Assembly (NCBI GenBank): GCA_013396915.1
Contig: VWZL01002223.1
Span: 124,001-188,000, forward strand
Length of the DNA: 64,000 bases
Origin: Stercorarius parasiticus
Taxonomy: Eukaryota > Chordata > Aves > Charadriiformes > Stercorariidae
Direction: 5' to 3'
This document shows, piece after piece, positions 23,925 through 37,639 of this stretch. Within the stretch, counting starts at the first letter, position 1; the number at the start of each line of letters is the position of its first letter. The notes under the pieces were generated by a model that made no database searches, had not been told where the DNA came from, and saw nothing but the letters and a program-made list of their open reading frames with translations. A program made the translations under genes and the position numbers.

Positions 23925-26900
23925 GCTCTCAGCTGAGAGGAATCCCTAATGCACTTGAGAGCAATGATGTCAATCCCCAAGTTCACTAAAGGCAAGAACA
24001 AGTTCCCACTGGTGAGGAGGGCTCAGATGCAAACCATCTTTTTCAATGACAAAGTCATCAAAAGCCAAAAGCATCCTTTCTTGTGCCCCCAATGCTTTTT
24101 GAATAAAAGGTGCTGGGCTGCAGGGGGAGGTGCACACCCATCATTTTGGTGCAGCAGTTGATGAGGGAAGATGTTCCTCCAAATTATAGTGACATCTCGG
24201 AGATGCCTTCTCTAGAGGGGCAGCAATGCACAGACTCCATAGGGCTCAGCGGAACCTTCCATATTGCTGGCTACATTTCTGTCTGCATTTAGCCTGTAGG
24301 TTTTCCAGCAGGTCTCCACTTGCTATGTGGAAACAGTGCTCCATGACACTACAGTTTTGTCTCATATGCAGGTACTGTTTAATCTGAACTGATGCAGTGC
24401 TTCCATTCTTATTTAGCACAGAAAATCTCTCCTAGCAAGGTGAAGAGCTGAGCACTGAAACAACAACATGGTTTAAAAAAAACTTATTAACTAATGACTA
24501 TACCTTCTTCCAAATTGCAACAAATGCCTCTATCAGCACAAAGAATGCCCGGATGACTATATCTACTAAATTTGCCATCAGTATCAAGGAGATAAAAAGT
24601 CTAAAGAATGCTTTATGGCCAATAACTGCAGAAGAAGTTTAATTTCATAGTATTTGTATGGCCAACATACATCTGGTAAGTACTGTTACAACAGCAGTGC
24701 ATGACTATTACACACTTTTGGAATCTGAAAAGGTTTCACATGACCTGCGAGTCTGTAGAACATGCAGTGCACCTGCTAATTTTGCTAATCTAAATTGATG
24801 CTTGATTTAAATAAAAATGGAGCAGAGAAGCCAGCTTACAAAAGGCAGCATGTATTCCATTTGATAGATAATTAAGCAGACTGGATGCATTTGAGTCAGT
24901 AAATTCTGATGCAAATATGTTTTTCCTGCAATACACAAGGAATGTAAGGTAGGATGTAAGCTATAGGAGGAATATAGACTATGAATAGGAAGCAGAAACA
25001 ACCATTACAGTCATTCCTATCTAAATTCATAGTGATTTATGACTTAGATGTACTCATCCAAAGAAAAAGACTGGCTTGTTAGCAGTAGAGGCTGTTTCAG
25101 GTGATCAGCACTACAGCCACAATACTAATATGCAAGTGCCTGGATATGGTACTGGTGATAACGAATATAAAAACCTGGTTGCAACAACATTCATCAAAGT
25201 GAGCAGTCCTGACAAAACCTCTGAAATCCTGTGCTTCAGCTGAGAAAAAAAAACCTTGCTCTTTCCTGTGCTATGCTAAAACACAAAACCAGCAGTTTAA
25301 CCATATTTTTTCAACCAAATGTTGCTAGACATGAAAGGTAATAATTTAGCCATTTTCTGACAATCTGCTTTGAGCCAGGCCTAACAGGAGGCTGAAAGCA
25401 ATTGTGTGATTATATCAGGAAAAACACTTGAGTAAATACTCTAGAAAAATTATTAATGGAGTAGAAGAGGCATTACATCTGGACTGTCTCTGAAAGCTTA
25501 TTTGTCAAGGTCTCTGCCTTGCCCAGTTGTTCTTTAAAGTCACTCAGCAAGACTCTGTTTTGACCAGAGATTGCAAAAGACTAATTTACAGACCATTTTT
25601 TTTCCCTTTCATCTCAAAGGCAATTTTCCAGGTTAGTTTAGTCCCAGTACTGTTAAAATCATTCATTTAGAGAACAGATGACGCAGAACATGCAAAGAAA
25701 CTGACTATTAAACATAAATGTGGATCAACATGAGCAAATAAAGCAATTTTAAAAAGGAATTAGCAGTGCAAGCACATGACATAAACATTAAAATATGAGA
25801 ACACGGAGATGACTTTTTAACATGGTTTACATGCGCGTGGTGAAGGGTATACACTCGGACAAAGAAACATAAATACCTCCTCACCTCCATCAAAGAATAC
25901 CTTCTAGAAGCTGATGAGTAAAAATCTGTGAGGGCACCTCATTCTCAAATTTGGTTGCTTGATGGAGATATCACCTCCTTGGTCTGTACAGACTTGGGTA
26001 TATCAGTCATTATAGTACGGACCTCCAGAAACCACAGCTTACTTCTAGTTCAAAGAGAGATGGAGAAGCTACTTCGGTTTCTTAATTATTAGCCTTGAAG
26101 ACACTACCTTGGGGTTCTTCATTATGCCTTGGGTGTAGGGAAGAAGAATACACCACAGCCCAAAAATAACATTCAGATTTTATACGTTCCAATTAACTGA
26201 GAACAACAGCAACACAAGTTGGTGCTACACTGTGTTTCTTCAAGAGAAAGCTACTTGTTTTGAATAAGACTTCCAGTAGTTTGCAGCAAGAGAGCATTAA
26301 AATAGCTTATGAAGCATACGTGCACTAGGAGTTGATCAATTCTGCTCTGATGAACAAAGGGCCATACTCTTATGTGATTCTACCAGAAACTGCCTGGAAA
26401 ATTTACCAGAAAAAGAAAGTATTACCTTACCATATGAGAAAGTTCAAAGGCCATTCCTACTTCCCAGGTATTTCAAAAACTACAGAAAAATAAATCTGTA
26501 AAAGAGGAAAAATGTTTTAGCTAGCACGAGTAATGAGACTTTTTTTTGGTTGTTTTTATATGTGGACCATATATTTCTACCAAAAATCCTAGCTATTTTC
26601 AGGACTAGTTATTAGCGCAACAGCATCGAAGAAATACGTGGGAAAGTATTTTAAGGTTGCCCTGTTTGAAGTTGAGAGAGAAGTAATATACCAGTTTGCC
26701 TATCGACTTCAATCAACTTCTGTCTAGGCACACGCACTGTGCTTATCACCAGAGTATCTTGGCAGTTATTCCAGCCATATGTCCATGATGTTCTCACAAC
26801 TTTGCATACAAATGCTGTAATTTCATGCACAATTGATGAACTTGCATTTAGCAGCCTGAGCCAGCAATGCTCTCTTTATTAAAAGCACGACAGAAGCACT

Positions 26901-28323
26901 GCCACAGTTTTTACCTTGTGTATGCATGTGCATCTATCTTCACTTCACCATTCATTAACACCTGGATGGTGAGGATAGCTGGGGAGAAGGTGGTTGGCCA
27001 CAACTAAACGTCAGTTTAGCCAGGAAAAAATCCCTGGTTACATGCTAATCCTGGTCTCTGAGAATTTGGACAATGGGAGCAGTAGAGAAGGGGGACAAAT
27101 GGAAATCAAGCTAAATGATGGGAGTTTCTTCCTTTTCTCTTCTAAACATGATCCATACATTGCTCCATTGTTGGCAGATACCTGCTGTCCTAGTACCCAC
27201 CCATTAGTTCTCCAAGACCAGCTCTTTCTATACCAGCCATAGTCTTTAAAGCTGAAGAAACTCCTGTTCTCCATCAGACCGCCACAACTCACCCTTTGTA
27301 CAGTAGGAATTGGTTTCAGTTGCCTCAAAAACATGCACATTGCCAATGAAGTTTCTAGTCTTCTGCCAGGCCTCCTCACATCTGCAGCAGTGGCTCCTGA
27401 TCTTACTTGCCATTGCAAAGCTGTCCAAAGATGGAGACTTGTCACCTCTTTACCTGGAAGTGACAAAAACCCAACTAACCATCCATGCACACACTTAACA
27501 CAGTGTGCCAGCCTGGTGAGCAGTCCCTCCTTGCTGCAAGATCCATATCATGAGTCAACTACTGACACTGTATTGGGGGAAATCCATGAAGGTTACAGCC
27601 ACGTACTCCCTGTCTCCCCGGTGAGTGACAAATCAGGGAGTGGGGCTTAGAGCCTTATGGCTAATTTACCGCCGAGGAAGCCAAAGTAGCTCCCAGAGAC
27701 TGCTCTTTTATTAGCATTCCAGACCTTGCCACACTGCCATTTACTGTGGCTTGGCAGGTGCTCTGCAGCTGCTGCTGCTCCACATCAGGAAGCAAATATT
27801 CTGCCTTTTGTGTCCCAGATGAAGAAAATGTAGCCTATGAGACATAATAAGAGATTCCCCATAGCCTCTGCAAAAACTAGTATGCCATAATGGTACAGTG
27901 GTTAATACATGGGGAGAGAGAAAGAGCAACAGAGCACTGAAAAAAAGAGTCCATACATCTAATATATTACTGAAAAATGATCGCTTTCCCACAAGAAGTA
28001 TGGAAACAACTGCCTTAACTGACTGCATAATGCCCCTTCACACAGACAAGGCCAATGTCTCTGATGGATGACACTAAACCCAGAAATGTACGAGCATTCT
28101 CCTTGGGCCACGAAGCAATAATATCTCTGTGCTAGAGTTTACTGGCACTATTAAGAATAGGTGCAGGATATTAATTATATTCACTGCAGAAACAGAAGTA
28201 AAGGCTGTGGCATAGCAGCATAATAGCACTGAGACTGTCATTTCCCAAACCAAACTCCACTAATTGAGTCCCAGCTGAGGTCTCCTGTTCAGGTCGATAG
28301 CCTTGAGTTCAAAGGAGGGGGGG

Positions 28324-28344
28324 AAATAAATTAATAAATAAATA
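28324..28344. repeat. AAAT-type microsatellite
   Basis: Imperfect aaataaattaataaataaat run preceded by a G7 run (28317-28323). Confidence 0.85.
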
Positions 28345-31329
28345 CACAAAGTTTAATTCCTCTCCAAGCAAGGAAGGCCAGGTGTTTGGAGAGATTTGCG
28401 GGTATTTTTATTTGAGGAGGTTGGTTAGCTGTTTTTTGTCTAGTAATTGTCCGCTGTTCTATTTTGAAAATAATTGACAGCATTCACACTGTAGAACCTA
28501 ACTGACCCTGAAGTCCTCCAGGTACCTTTTAGGCTTTCTTTGCGCATTATAACTCAATACTTGATGAAGAATGAGAGCACAGGAAAAATTCGGCCTTAAT
28601 CTTGCTCTGTGTCTCCGTATGATGATGATACCTAGTATTCAACAAAGTAACATCATACCCAGTCCCAACACTAGGACTTGGTATCATGGCACCTTATGTG
28701 GTTATTTATACTGCCAGTTCCCAGGGTGGTGTACTTCAGTTCATGAACAATCCTACACATCTTTTTTCTCTCTCACTTTTTTCAATTGTACAAATGATGT
28801 GCAAATTTCTGCTCCTTGATATTTTTAATGAAACTTTAGTCCCTGTAAAAAAGAAAGAAAAAGAAGGCTCCAAAGGCAAATCTGGGAAAAATTTAAATCT
28901 ACCTTTTAAATCTACATTCTCAATGAAATTTCAGACTAAAAGTTTCAGCCTGCTTCCGTTTACTTTGCTTCGAGAGGAAGAATCCCCCTCGAAGCAATCC
29001 CACTCCTCTTTGTTTTTCCATTTGCCAGTGGACTACTTGAAAACAAACAAGAAAATGGAGATGAAATTACAAAGATGAGCATAGTTGAAAAGAAAGAAAT
29101 CACAATGTTTGGGGGAGACACACTCCTTTTTAATATTTCCATGTTACTTCTGATTTCTTGAGCAGACAGTCCATTCATTTGTCTACCTTGAAGTTTGCTT
29201 CCTATTTTAAGTTAAAATAGTTTTCTTATAGGTTTATATATTTAATTCTCTTGGGGTGGGGCTGTACAAAAAATCATTAGTCAATGGTTTACACAATTGT
29301 AATTTCATTTCCCAGGTTATTAAAAACTAATAGCATGCCATTTAATTAGACCAGAAGATGAGAATCCACTTAAATGTTAGGAATAGACTTACAAACTGAC
29401 TATCTTCTTCCTCACTACCAAGCAAGACTTTATAATAAATCATTATTCCTTATAACTGAATTTAGTAATTACAAAGGACCTCTTTCTTCATTATATTCAC
29501 CATAGCTATACCTATTTTCATAAGCTATCTCATTTATTTGTATCAAGAGTACGATTAAATATAGTCTTAATTTATCTGAGCAGGGTATGTAAAGAAGCCC
29601 TTCGAGGATATTATTGGTAATGGTCTGAAACAAAGCTTTTTGCTTATCCCATGAATGAGCCTTGGCAGGAGCCCACAGTATTAACTCTCACACCACAGCA
29701 TGGCAATGCTCTAGAGTCCTGAGTGAGAGGACAGGGTACAATGCGAAAGAGCCGTTCTGTGGCCACGTCCTTTCCAAGCGCAGTTCCTGTGCTGAGCCTT
29801 GAACTCAGATGTCAATTACTCTCAACTGGAACATAGACCTCTATCCCTAAGGAAATGAAGCGAGACCTCCAATTTACTTCGCGTAGCGTATTTAAGAGCC
29901 ATCGGATAACAATGGCCTTCAGTCACTGCCAACCCACGTTGAATTTAAAATAGTGACTTAGAGGGGAAAGACTCTATGTCATAACCCCCTAGGCACACAG
30001 TCCCCTCTATCATGCCATTTATTAGGCAGCTTGGCCCTGGCACCACATTTATTTGTACCATAATATTTCATGCTATTTAGTTCGAGGTTAATAGAGCCTC
30101 ATTAACAGCTGCTGGTAGACCCCGTAGTAAAGCTCTCCAAGATTTCATTTTCCAATAATGGCAAAGAATCTCACAATTTATTTTTCCCCATCCTATCTCA
30201 AATGCCCTGCAGCAAAGGCTAAAATGTGGGAGAGAAGAGAGCGGGAGGGAAATAATATCTATCTGATGAGGAAAAGACAAAAGTAGCACTGGTTTCCAGG
30301 CCACCATTAGCTGTGGAACCATTTGTCACGCATAAAAAGTTGGGTAAAGGTGTCTTTCTTCTCTTACTCACTTAGAGTTAATAGTGTACAAAGGAGAGAA
30401 AGTATAATTATTCCAAAAACATAACAGGGAAAAAGTTACCGGTATAGTCTAACTCTTCATTTAAGACATTCATATTTTTCTATAAAAGCATTAAGAAAGC
30501 ACTGTTCTGCAGAAATAGACATGTGGATAGTACAATGAGGAGAGGGCAGAGGAAAATATGCCTATGTAACAGGCAAATATGTTTTCTGCATGCATCAGAC
30601 CATACATTCTGTTGGTATGCCTAATACCACTTCAAGGAAAAAATCTGGCTAACGATGACAGTGATTTTTCGTGTTATGTCTTTGTTGCAAAATTCCCGTT
30701 GACTTGACTTGAACCAGAATTTCACCTCAGATCTTAAGCAGGCTGCTGTCTTCTGGAGTCCTCTGAACTTCTGAAAACTGAGTAGCCTTTCTCTCAAGAT
30801 CTTTGATACAGTCACAAGGGCCTCTGTACCTTGGTGCTTTTGCATTTGAATTCTGAATTTCACTACAAATTGCTGAAAGAAGTATGTTTTCCAAAAGAAT
30901 AAGATTCTCAAGTCATTGGGGGTTGGTTTGTTTTCTTTCACAAAAAATATGAGCTTCTTACAAGGCTCTTCAGTATTCGGATATTAGTGAAAGCTCGTAA
31001 TTCCTTTCTTAACCTGTTTAATAGCAGAACAGCTCTGGAACATTCAGAAAAGAAAATAAGCTAATATATCAGAGACATCTTAAAATCTGGGTATTAAATA
31101 AACACATTGGAGCTTTTAAAGGGAATAAAACAGGCACAGCTGAAGGAGTGTGCCAACAGGTCACGGCAGGGATAAGATGCGAGTATTTACTTTTTACATG
31201 TATGAAGGAGGAGAACAGCACACCCAGCAGTCACCTTTGATACAGGGCAAACTTTGCCTCCGTATGCACACACAATTCTGAAATAAATATACAACATCTC
31301 TTCACCAAAGAATTCAAAGTCCAAATAAA

Positions 31330-31447
31330 GGAAATGGGAAGGAGTGGAAGGCAAGAGAAGGACTGGGCAGCAAAGTGATTTGTCCAAGATCCCAGCTGTG
31401 GCAGGCACAAGAGGAACTTGAAATCTCCTGGCTCCTATACTACACCA
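31330..31447 (-). mobile_element. MIR-type ancient SINE fragment
   Basis: On the plus strand the order gcagcaaagtgatttgtcca, agatcccagctgtggcaggc, then gaacttgaaatctcctggctc matches the reverse complement of MIR consensus text. That text is 'gttaagtaacttgcccaagg', 'tcacacagctagtaagtggcag', 'gattcgaacccaggtctcctgactc'. The clearest part is 31364-31440. Towards 31330 the similarity fades. It is therefore on the minus strand and complementary in content to the MIR piece at 12663, which holds the other half of the element. Confidence 0.6.
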
Positions 31448-34400
31448 AACCTAGAGAAGGGGTCGGGTCCAGCCTGATTTTCTTCCATACAGGGATTCCT
31501 CCATGCTTCTCCCCCTGCCCCTAAAATTGGCGTTCACATGAAGATGGAATTTGAACGTTTTGGAGCACAACAGGTAAATGTTACACTGTTTGAAAAAAAA
31601 AAAGCAGTATATATCAGTCAGTGCTGTCTGTAATACTAAAGTGGGATTAAGGAATTACAAAATGCCCGTCCCCTTAGTTTTATCCTTATGTATGGCCAAG
31701 CACAATTTATACTTTATATACTAAAAAATGAAAAGTTTTCACTGAAAAGCAAGTTACAATGAGCAGAAAGACTGCATACTATTTCAGAAAAAAGGGGGAG
31801 GAACTTGAAAAAGGAAAGAGAGTCATAAGTGAGGGAAGACAGATGGATGTCAAAGCCTGTGAACACCATATATTTTGATATAAAGCCCACATTTGGGATT
31901 TCTGCTGTATTGAGGTATTTACAAAGCCAGAACTTGCAAACAGTGCCAGAGTTTATAGGATTACAAATATTAAAAGGAACGATAAAAACAACTGCTTCTC
32001 AAATACCATCAGCATTATTCAATAAAACTCTATCACATACGCACAATTTTTAAACAGGAAATTAGTGGGATTGCACACTAGAATTAATTTAAATACTTGC
32101 TTAAGTGCTGTATGAAAAAGACGTGGGATTACTCACATGTGAAGCTGAAAATTCACATTTTACTGGAATCTTTCATCTAGATTGTCTCTGGAGATGGGAA
32201 TTTCAACAGTCCACTTGGAACTTTTAAACTACAGGTTAAAAGATCATGAGATTTGCAGGAACAAAGAAATCACGACAAGACCATCTTCCTTGCAAGCACA
32301 GCATCTGGATGACTGTCTACTGCACTCTATCCCACATTCCTTCTATTGAGTAGCTTATTTGCCAAATCCCAGTGACGGTATGACAGTTTATGCCAACTTT
32401 ATATTTGTTGGGTCTTGGTTTTGTTTTGTTTTTTTAAACCATATTCAAATTCATCTAGATGGGAAGTGCCTTTATATTTTGTTCTGTGAATGACAAGAAT
32501 AGGTACGAACCAGACATTGAATTTTCTCACTATGGAAAAGAATACTTGCAAAAGTTTTACTCGTAATTGTGACCTTACATTTGCTTCCTTTTGGTTTAGA
32601 TGATCTTCCCCCTCTTTATTGCATGTCTTCCACACTTCCAATAACTGCTTCGAAACAGAGATCATACGGGAACTGCCCATCTCCTATGTGCAGGCTAAAG
32701 AGAGGAGAAGCAGAGACAAAGTGTGTCTACCAGGAACTTGAAAAAGTGTTGTCATTTATTTCAGCAAAAGCAAGGTTTGTGAAAGTAAAATGTTGAATTT
32801 GTAGCCATTTTGGAGTCAACAAAAATTACAGAGACGTAAAGTAGTGTCAGTAGCTCTGGCACATATCTGTAGCTAAGGGGAGTAACCAAGTATTATAACT
32901 AGAAAATTAAATGTCTGAAATCACACATGCAGGTGAAAACCAAAAAAACTCAGTATCCATTTTCCAGATGAATTCAATGTACTCAAAAGATGTAGAAAAG
33001 TTGAACTTACATTTGAAACCTGCTCCCCATTTGAATTTACGCAGGACAATTAATATTACATGTATTTTACACATTTCATTCTTGTATATTGATAATTTAC
33101 TGGTATGTGAATTTCAAGGGCAGCAAGATAGCAAAAATCTGCTTCAAAGAGAAGAATTTCAGAAATTTTGATCAGATTATTGTTAAGCATTCATATTCAT
33201 CATTTTCGCCCTTCTAAATTAGTTCCAGGCAGCTCCATCTGTAAACCATTAATTGAAAAGACTAATTGTGAGATGCAAGGAAAAGAAGGAAAGATGAAAA
33301 AAATACCCATCCATCAGCCACAACAGCTTTAAAGAAGAAAAGAGGTAGCATGGACTTTACACTAAAGCCAAGGGAGAGTTGTAGCAGCAAAGGCAGAAAG
33401 GTCTACTCATGTAACTGCATTTCTAGTATCATGCTGAAATCTAAAGGATCTGTAAACATTTGTCACGATGAGGTGTCAGTATGAAATAACAAGCATACAA
33501 GGGAATGGACTTCTAATATTATCCATGTTATTGTCACTCCTCTATCACATAAGATACACATCTAGAAAACAAATGAGATGAGGGAGAAGTCACAAGTGCA
33601 CTGTAAACCCCTAAGATCCTAGGATACATGAATTGTGTCCGGAGGTCCCACATAAGAAATCCACCTTCAGTTGGTGAGCCGAGGAAGATCTGTGTGCTCA
33701 CAGATCTGATAGGCACTCTAATTTTTCTTATGTTTGTTTTTTTCAAAGTTTTGCTTTGTGGAGAATGGACATTTCTTTTGAAGAATTTAAAAGCGGGGGG
33801 GGGAGATCAAACAGTGAACAAATTTTCCAACATTTAGCATCCCAAGTGGTAACACTGAGAAAAATACTATTTTGAATTTTGAATCAACTGCTCCTTCAGA
33901 CTTAAAATGGTGGGGAAAGCACATGTTCGTAATACTAGTATATCACACACTTCTCTCCTCCTCCCTTCACTTTGCCCTCTCCACACACCACAACTTTTCC
34001 GCATTCCCAGCCTGAATAAACAAGAAAGTGGGTTTCCCAGCCTCGTTACTCAACAGTAAAGAAAAGCAGGAAAAGGGAGGAAGAACTAAAAGCTAAAAGA
34101 ACTAAAAAAAAAAAACAAAACGTGTATGCAGTTAAGCAAAGACATACTTGAACATATTCTGCCCATGCTTTGAAATGCTTAGGAGCAAGGCAATTCAAGC
34201 CTGGAAACTGCAGGGGTACATCAGCTCGGGCTCAGAGCTGGGCTCATATTATGTGCTGCCTTTCAACACATTCGCATTTCTCTTGCACTGTTTATTCTTT
34301 CTCCAATCCTTTGGAAAGGGATTATCCAAGGTAGTTAGTTGCAATAGCAGGGGTTTAGGCTCAGTGACCCAGAAGGTCTTTTAGTCTGAAGTTCCTCTGA

Positions 34401-37400
34401 GTAGTCTAATTCCCTCGCCAGCCACACTCCATAAGCTGCAGCATTCCAAGTAATAGCATGATTGACCTTTTCCTTTGATACAACATCTTTTATTGAAAGC
34501 AGAAATATTTGTCTGTATCCTAGCACTATGTTGTACCACGGCAACTGGGCAAAATAACATTCTGTTTGCACACAAGGACGCTAAAGAAAAGAGGTAACAC
34601 TGGTATCCGAAGAAAGAGTTTTATCTATAAAATCTTTTATTTCAGACTATTAGGTCTGGCTTTAAGTTACATTTTAACCATAAATGTGGGAGAAGCTGTC
34701 CCAGATGGTGAATGTAAAACGTGCTGTAAATTTTAATGAAGCAAATAAGTCACTAATAACCATAATGCCAACACTGCTGTGTTTTTGGTGGATGTTAATA
34801 AAGCAAAATTTAAAAAGAGCATGCAGCATTTAAATAAGTGCCTAAGAAGCCTAATATAATTTGCTAATTCAGCTATTCACACTTTGATTGCACAGCCCCT
34901 GGTCATCTGCTCAAGTACAGCTGCTTCATGTAAAAACAAATAAAAAAAAAAGTTTTATTGTCCACCAGATGTCCCAGCTTGTAATACTTGCTGCTATATT
35001 TCAGGTCACCCAAGGTTCAGGCACATTTAGAAATCGATTGTTCTTGGATGGCCAATCTTGTGACAGTGGTCGAGGCACTTGGGCCCTGGGTTTCCTCCCA
35101 CTGGGAGGTGGAGGAGCCCTTCTGTAGGGAAAGCAATGTGCTTTCGTGTTATAAATATCACAGGCACCCCAAACAGCTAATTACTGCTAGAGCTCAGGGG
35201 AAGAGCTGAAACGGGAAGAATTCAGGCAGCACAGACCCTGCCACATAAGGCCGCTAAAAACCCATTAACAGGGCCCTACCAGGTTTGTTTTCTCTCCTGA
35301 AAATGAATTTATTATTATTTAAGAAAAGGTATCAAAGACCAGGCACAACAGCCACTGCTGTTCTGCACCAGTGCCCTCACTGCTCTTGACAGGGAGCTAG
35401 CCCATGTATGTAGTGCGGCCAGTGCTTCTCCTCAAATCACATGTAAAAATCAATGGAGCAGAATTATCAGCTGGAGCTAAAACATCTTGCATGAAGGGTG
35501 CCTACTGGTGTGCTGTGCATAGCAGGTTTGGAATCAGCAGGCAATGCTTTGTTTATGGATTTTTACAGTGTTGACGACTAGGGAAAGGATGGATGGGAGG
35601 GAAGGAGAGCTTGTTTCCGCAAACAGCTCCTCCTCCAGAGGAGGAAAAGGGCAACCGCGAATGGAAGGAATCTGAGCAGAGCCAGGGACCGCTGTGAGAG
35701 CCACGTGGTAGGCACAGCTGTAGCACACAGTCCCTGGCACCAGATTCTCGTTAGGATGAACTCAGAAAGCTGACGATTTTATACAAGGGTGCACCGCACC
35801 CAAAACACTGTGTCTTTACTGCTCAAGGTACAAAGTAACCTGAAACTTCCCAAAAGTGTCAAGATGTTTCAGAGCAACTTTTTCTTAAGTGAGACCTGCA
35901 CAGCCTGTCTTAGCAACACAAGCATCTGTTTCTCACCTTCTGTGAAGATTTACAATGAGCAATATCTTGACAGGAATATTTTGCCAGGAATAATGTCGTG
36001 CTGCTATACATAATTTACACAGTGCTGCAGAAGACAGGAAAAGTTACATGTTTGCCAGGTGCCTTCCTCAGTTCTTCACAGCACACTGAATTTTTGCAAC
36101 TGTATGCAGCCAATACTATGCCCTGTCACTTAAACTTGAATTGCAATTAATAGACCAGTGACTTGATCAAAACCTTTTCCTCTAAAGCTTTACTACTATT
36201 AGCCCCAAAACAGCAACAGAAGAAGCAGAGGATTAGTCAGCTACTTACTCACTCCACATAAAAACAAAAGTCCCTACCAAGGACTGAATTTTGGAAGGGT
36301 TGTTAATATCTGTGTAAGCTCAGACAACCATCAGAATAGTTGTTCTCCAAAGCCTGCATTTCTCACGTTTGTTCACACAGTTTGTTGGTTCCTCCTTGCC
36401 CATTTTTCCCCTCTCAGCATTTACTTGCTCCTCATCCCCACAGTCAGCTGGCCATGACACCCACACAAGCCAATTTATCAGAGTCCGCTCTACTCCTCAT
36501 TTTATTGCCAGTCTTGACTGATAACCACAACCATGTTCTTGGGTGCCCTTCAAAATCTCAGTCCTCCTCCACATTTGTGCCTGCTTTCCAGCTGACAATG
36601 ACAAAGAAACGCCACTACATCTTTCATCTTTCTCCATCTCTGTTTTCAAACTTTAATCCCACTTACCTCAGTAGCCAAGGTGTCTGTACTCTGCCTCTTC
36701 GTGGGGCAGTAAAAAGCCCACAACAGTCTGAAGGAGATGAAGCAACAGTTGTCTTAGTGGACTGGGCTCCACTAAAGCCAAGGATTGCCGCTGGTATCTG
36801 AGGAGCCCTCAGATCTGCAGGGCCCTCTGCTAACCTGTACACCAGGAACAGAGGAAGAGCAGCATGGCTAGGGACAAACCCAGTGCTAGCCTCAGTCTTA
36901 CTGTGACTTTGGGTCAGCCCCTTCATCAGCCTCAACAGACCATTTCTGACACATCAAAGCCGCAGAAATATTGTTCAGAAACGCAGTGAGCATACACTCA
37001 TCTAAAAGAGACTCGGGGAGAGCAAAATGCAGTGGCTTCACACAGGTAAAGGGATAAAGTCTGAAGAAGCTGGATCAAATTTTTACCATGGAAGGAGAAA
37101 TCCATCTACTTGCAAGCAGATTATCATTGACAAATGCACATCCTCGCATTTCCCACAGGGTTCATGCGGGACGTGGTGCATGCGTGCACACACACTTCTC
37201 TGCCACCTGCCCAGTGCTCAGGCAACAGCCCCTGGTTAATTACCCGTAGCCTCTTCTGTGCCTGCGCCAGGCTTTGCTACAACTGGAAAGCTGTCTTTTC
37301 ATTCCCCTTTGCCACAACTTCACAAAAGCTGGGACAGGTGTTGGAAGGATTAGATCAAATTTAAAAGCAAAGGGAAAAAAGTAGAGGTGGGAGGGAACAG

Positions 37401-37639
37401 AGGGACAAGAGGAGATACCAGTCCTCAGAGGAGCCGGGGTACGAGAGCAGGGAGCAGGTGCGGGGGGAGACGTGCCTCCCGCCCATTCATTCTGCCACCA
37501 GGTCCTGTTGAGCGACACAGGACTAATTTCTCTTCTAATGGGGAAAACTCCACTTTTGGAAGACTCTCGTATCTGAATTTGTGAAAATATTTACTTTATA
37601 GCCAGCTAAGCGATGTGGGATTCAAGGTCTCAGTGTTTT
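31448..37639. other. Long non-coding stretch, no gene recognised
   Basis: No exon recognised. A G9 run lies at 33795-33803. Bases 34680-34900 have the texture of a conserved non-coding element. Bases 36350-36660 are pyrimidine-rich on the plus strand, which accounts for the 153-codon frame at 36340-36801 (serine/proline/leucine-rich, no domain). Bases 37380-37500 are locally G-rich but too short and CpG-poor to be a CpG island. Confidence 0.65.

Larger units (their letters stand above)
22806..31329. other. Long non-coding stretch, no gene recognised
   Basis: No exon recognised in about 8.5 kb. An A17 run lies at 23908-23924 and an AAAT-type microsatellite at 28324-28344. At 27892-27915 the text (atggtacagtggttaatacatgg) resembles the 5' head of a MIR-type SINE but is too short to call. 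The longest frames (150 codons at 27038-27490 minus, 130 codons at 28686-29078 plus) overlap other frames and look like chance translation. The segments 29220-29345, 29570-29640 and 29985-30130 look like possible conserved non-coding elements. Confidence 0.65.

Noticed and set aside
27038..27490. 150-codon open frame on the minus strand
   Set aside because: No recognisable domain. It overlaps several frames on the other strand and has composition typical of translated non-coding DNA.
27892..27915. Text resembling a tRNA A box or MIR head (tacagtggttaatacatgg)
   Set aside because: No B box or tRNA cloverleaf follows, and the downstream text does not continue as MIR.
28686..29078. 130-codon open frame on the plus strand
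   Set aside because: Lysine/serine/phenylalanine-rich low-complexity text, overlapped by other frames, no family similarity seen.
36340..36801. 153-codon open frame on the plus strand
   Set aside because: Open because the strand is pyrimidine-rich, which yields few stops. Serine/proline/leucine-rich, no motif, and no splice or start context that stands out.
37380..37500. G-rich, CpG-containing patch as a CpG island promoter
   Set aside because: Too short and with too few CpGs. The surroundings are AT-rich and no transcript start is evident.
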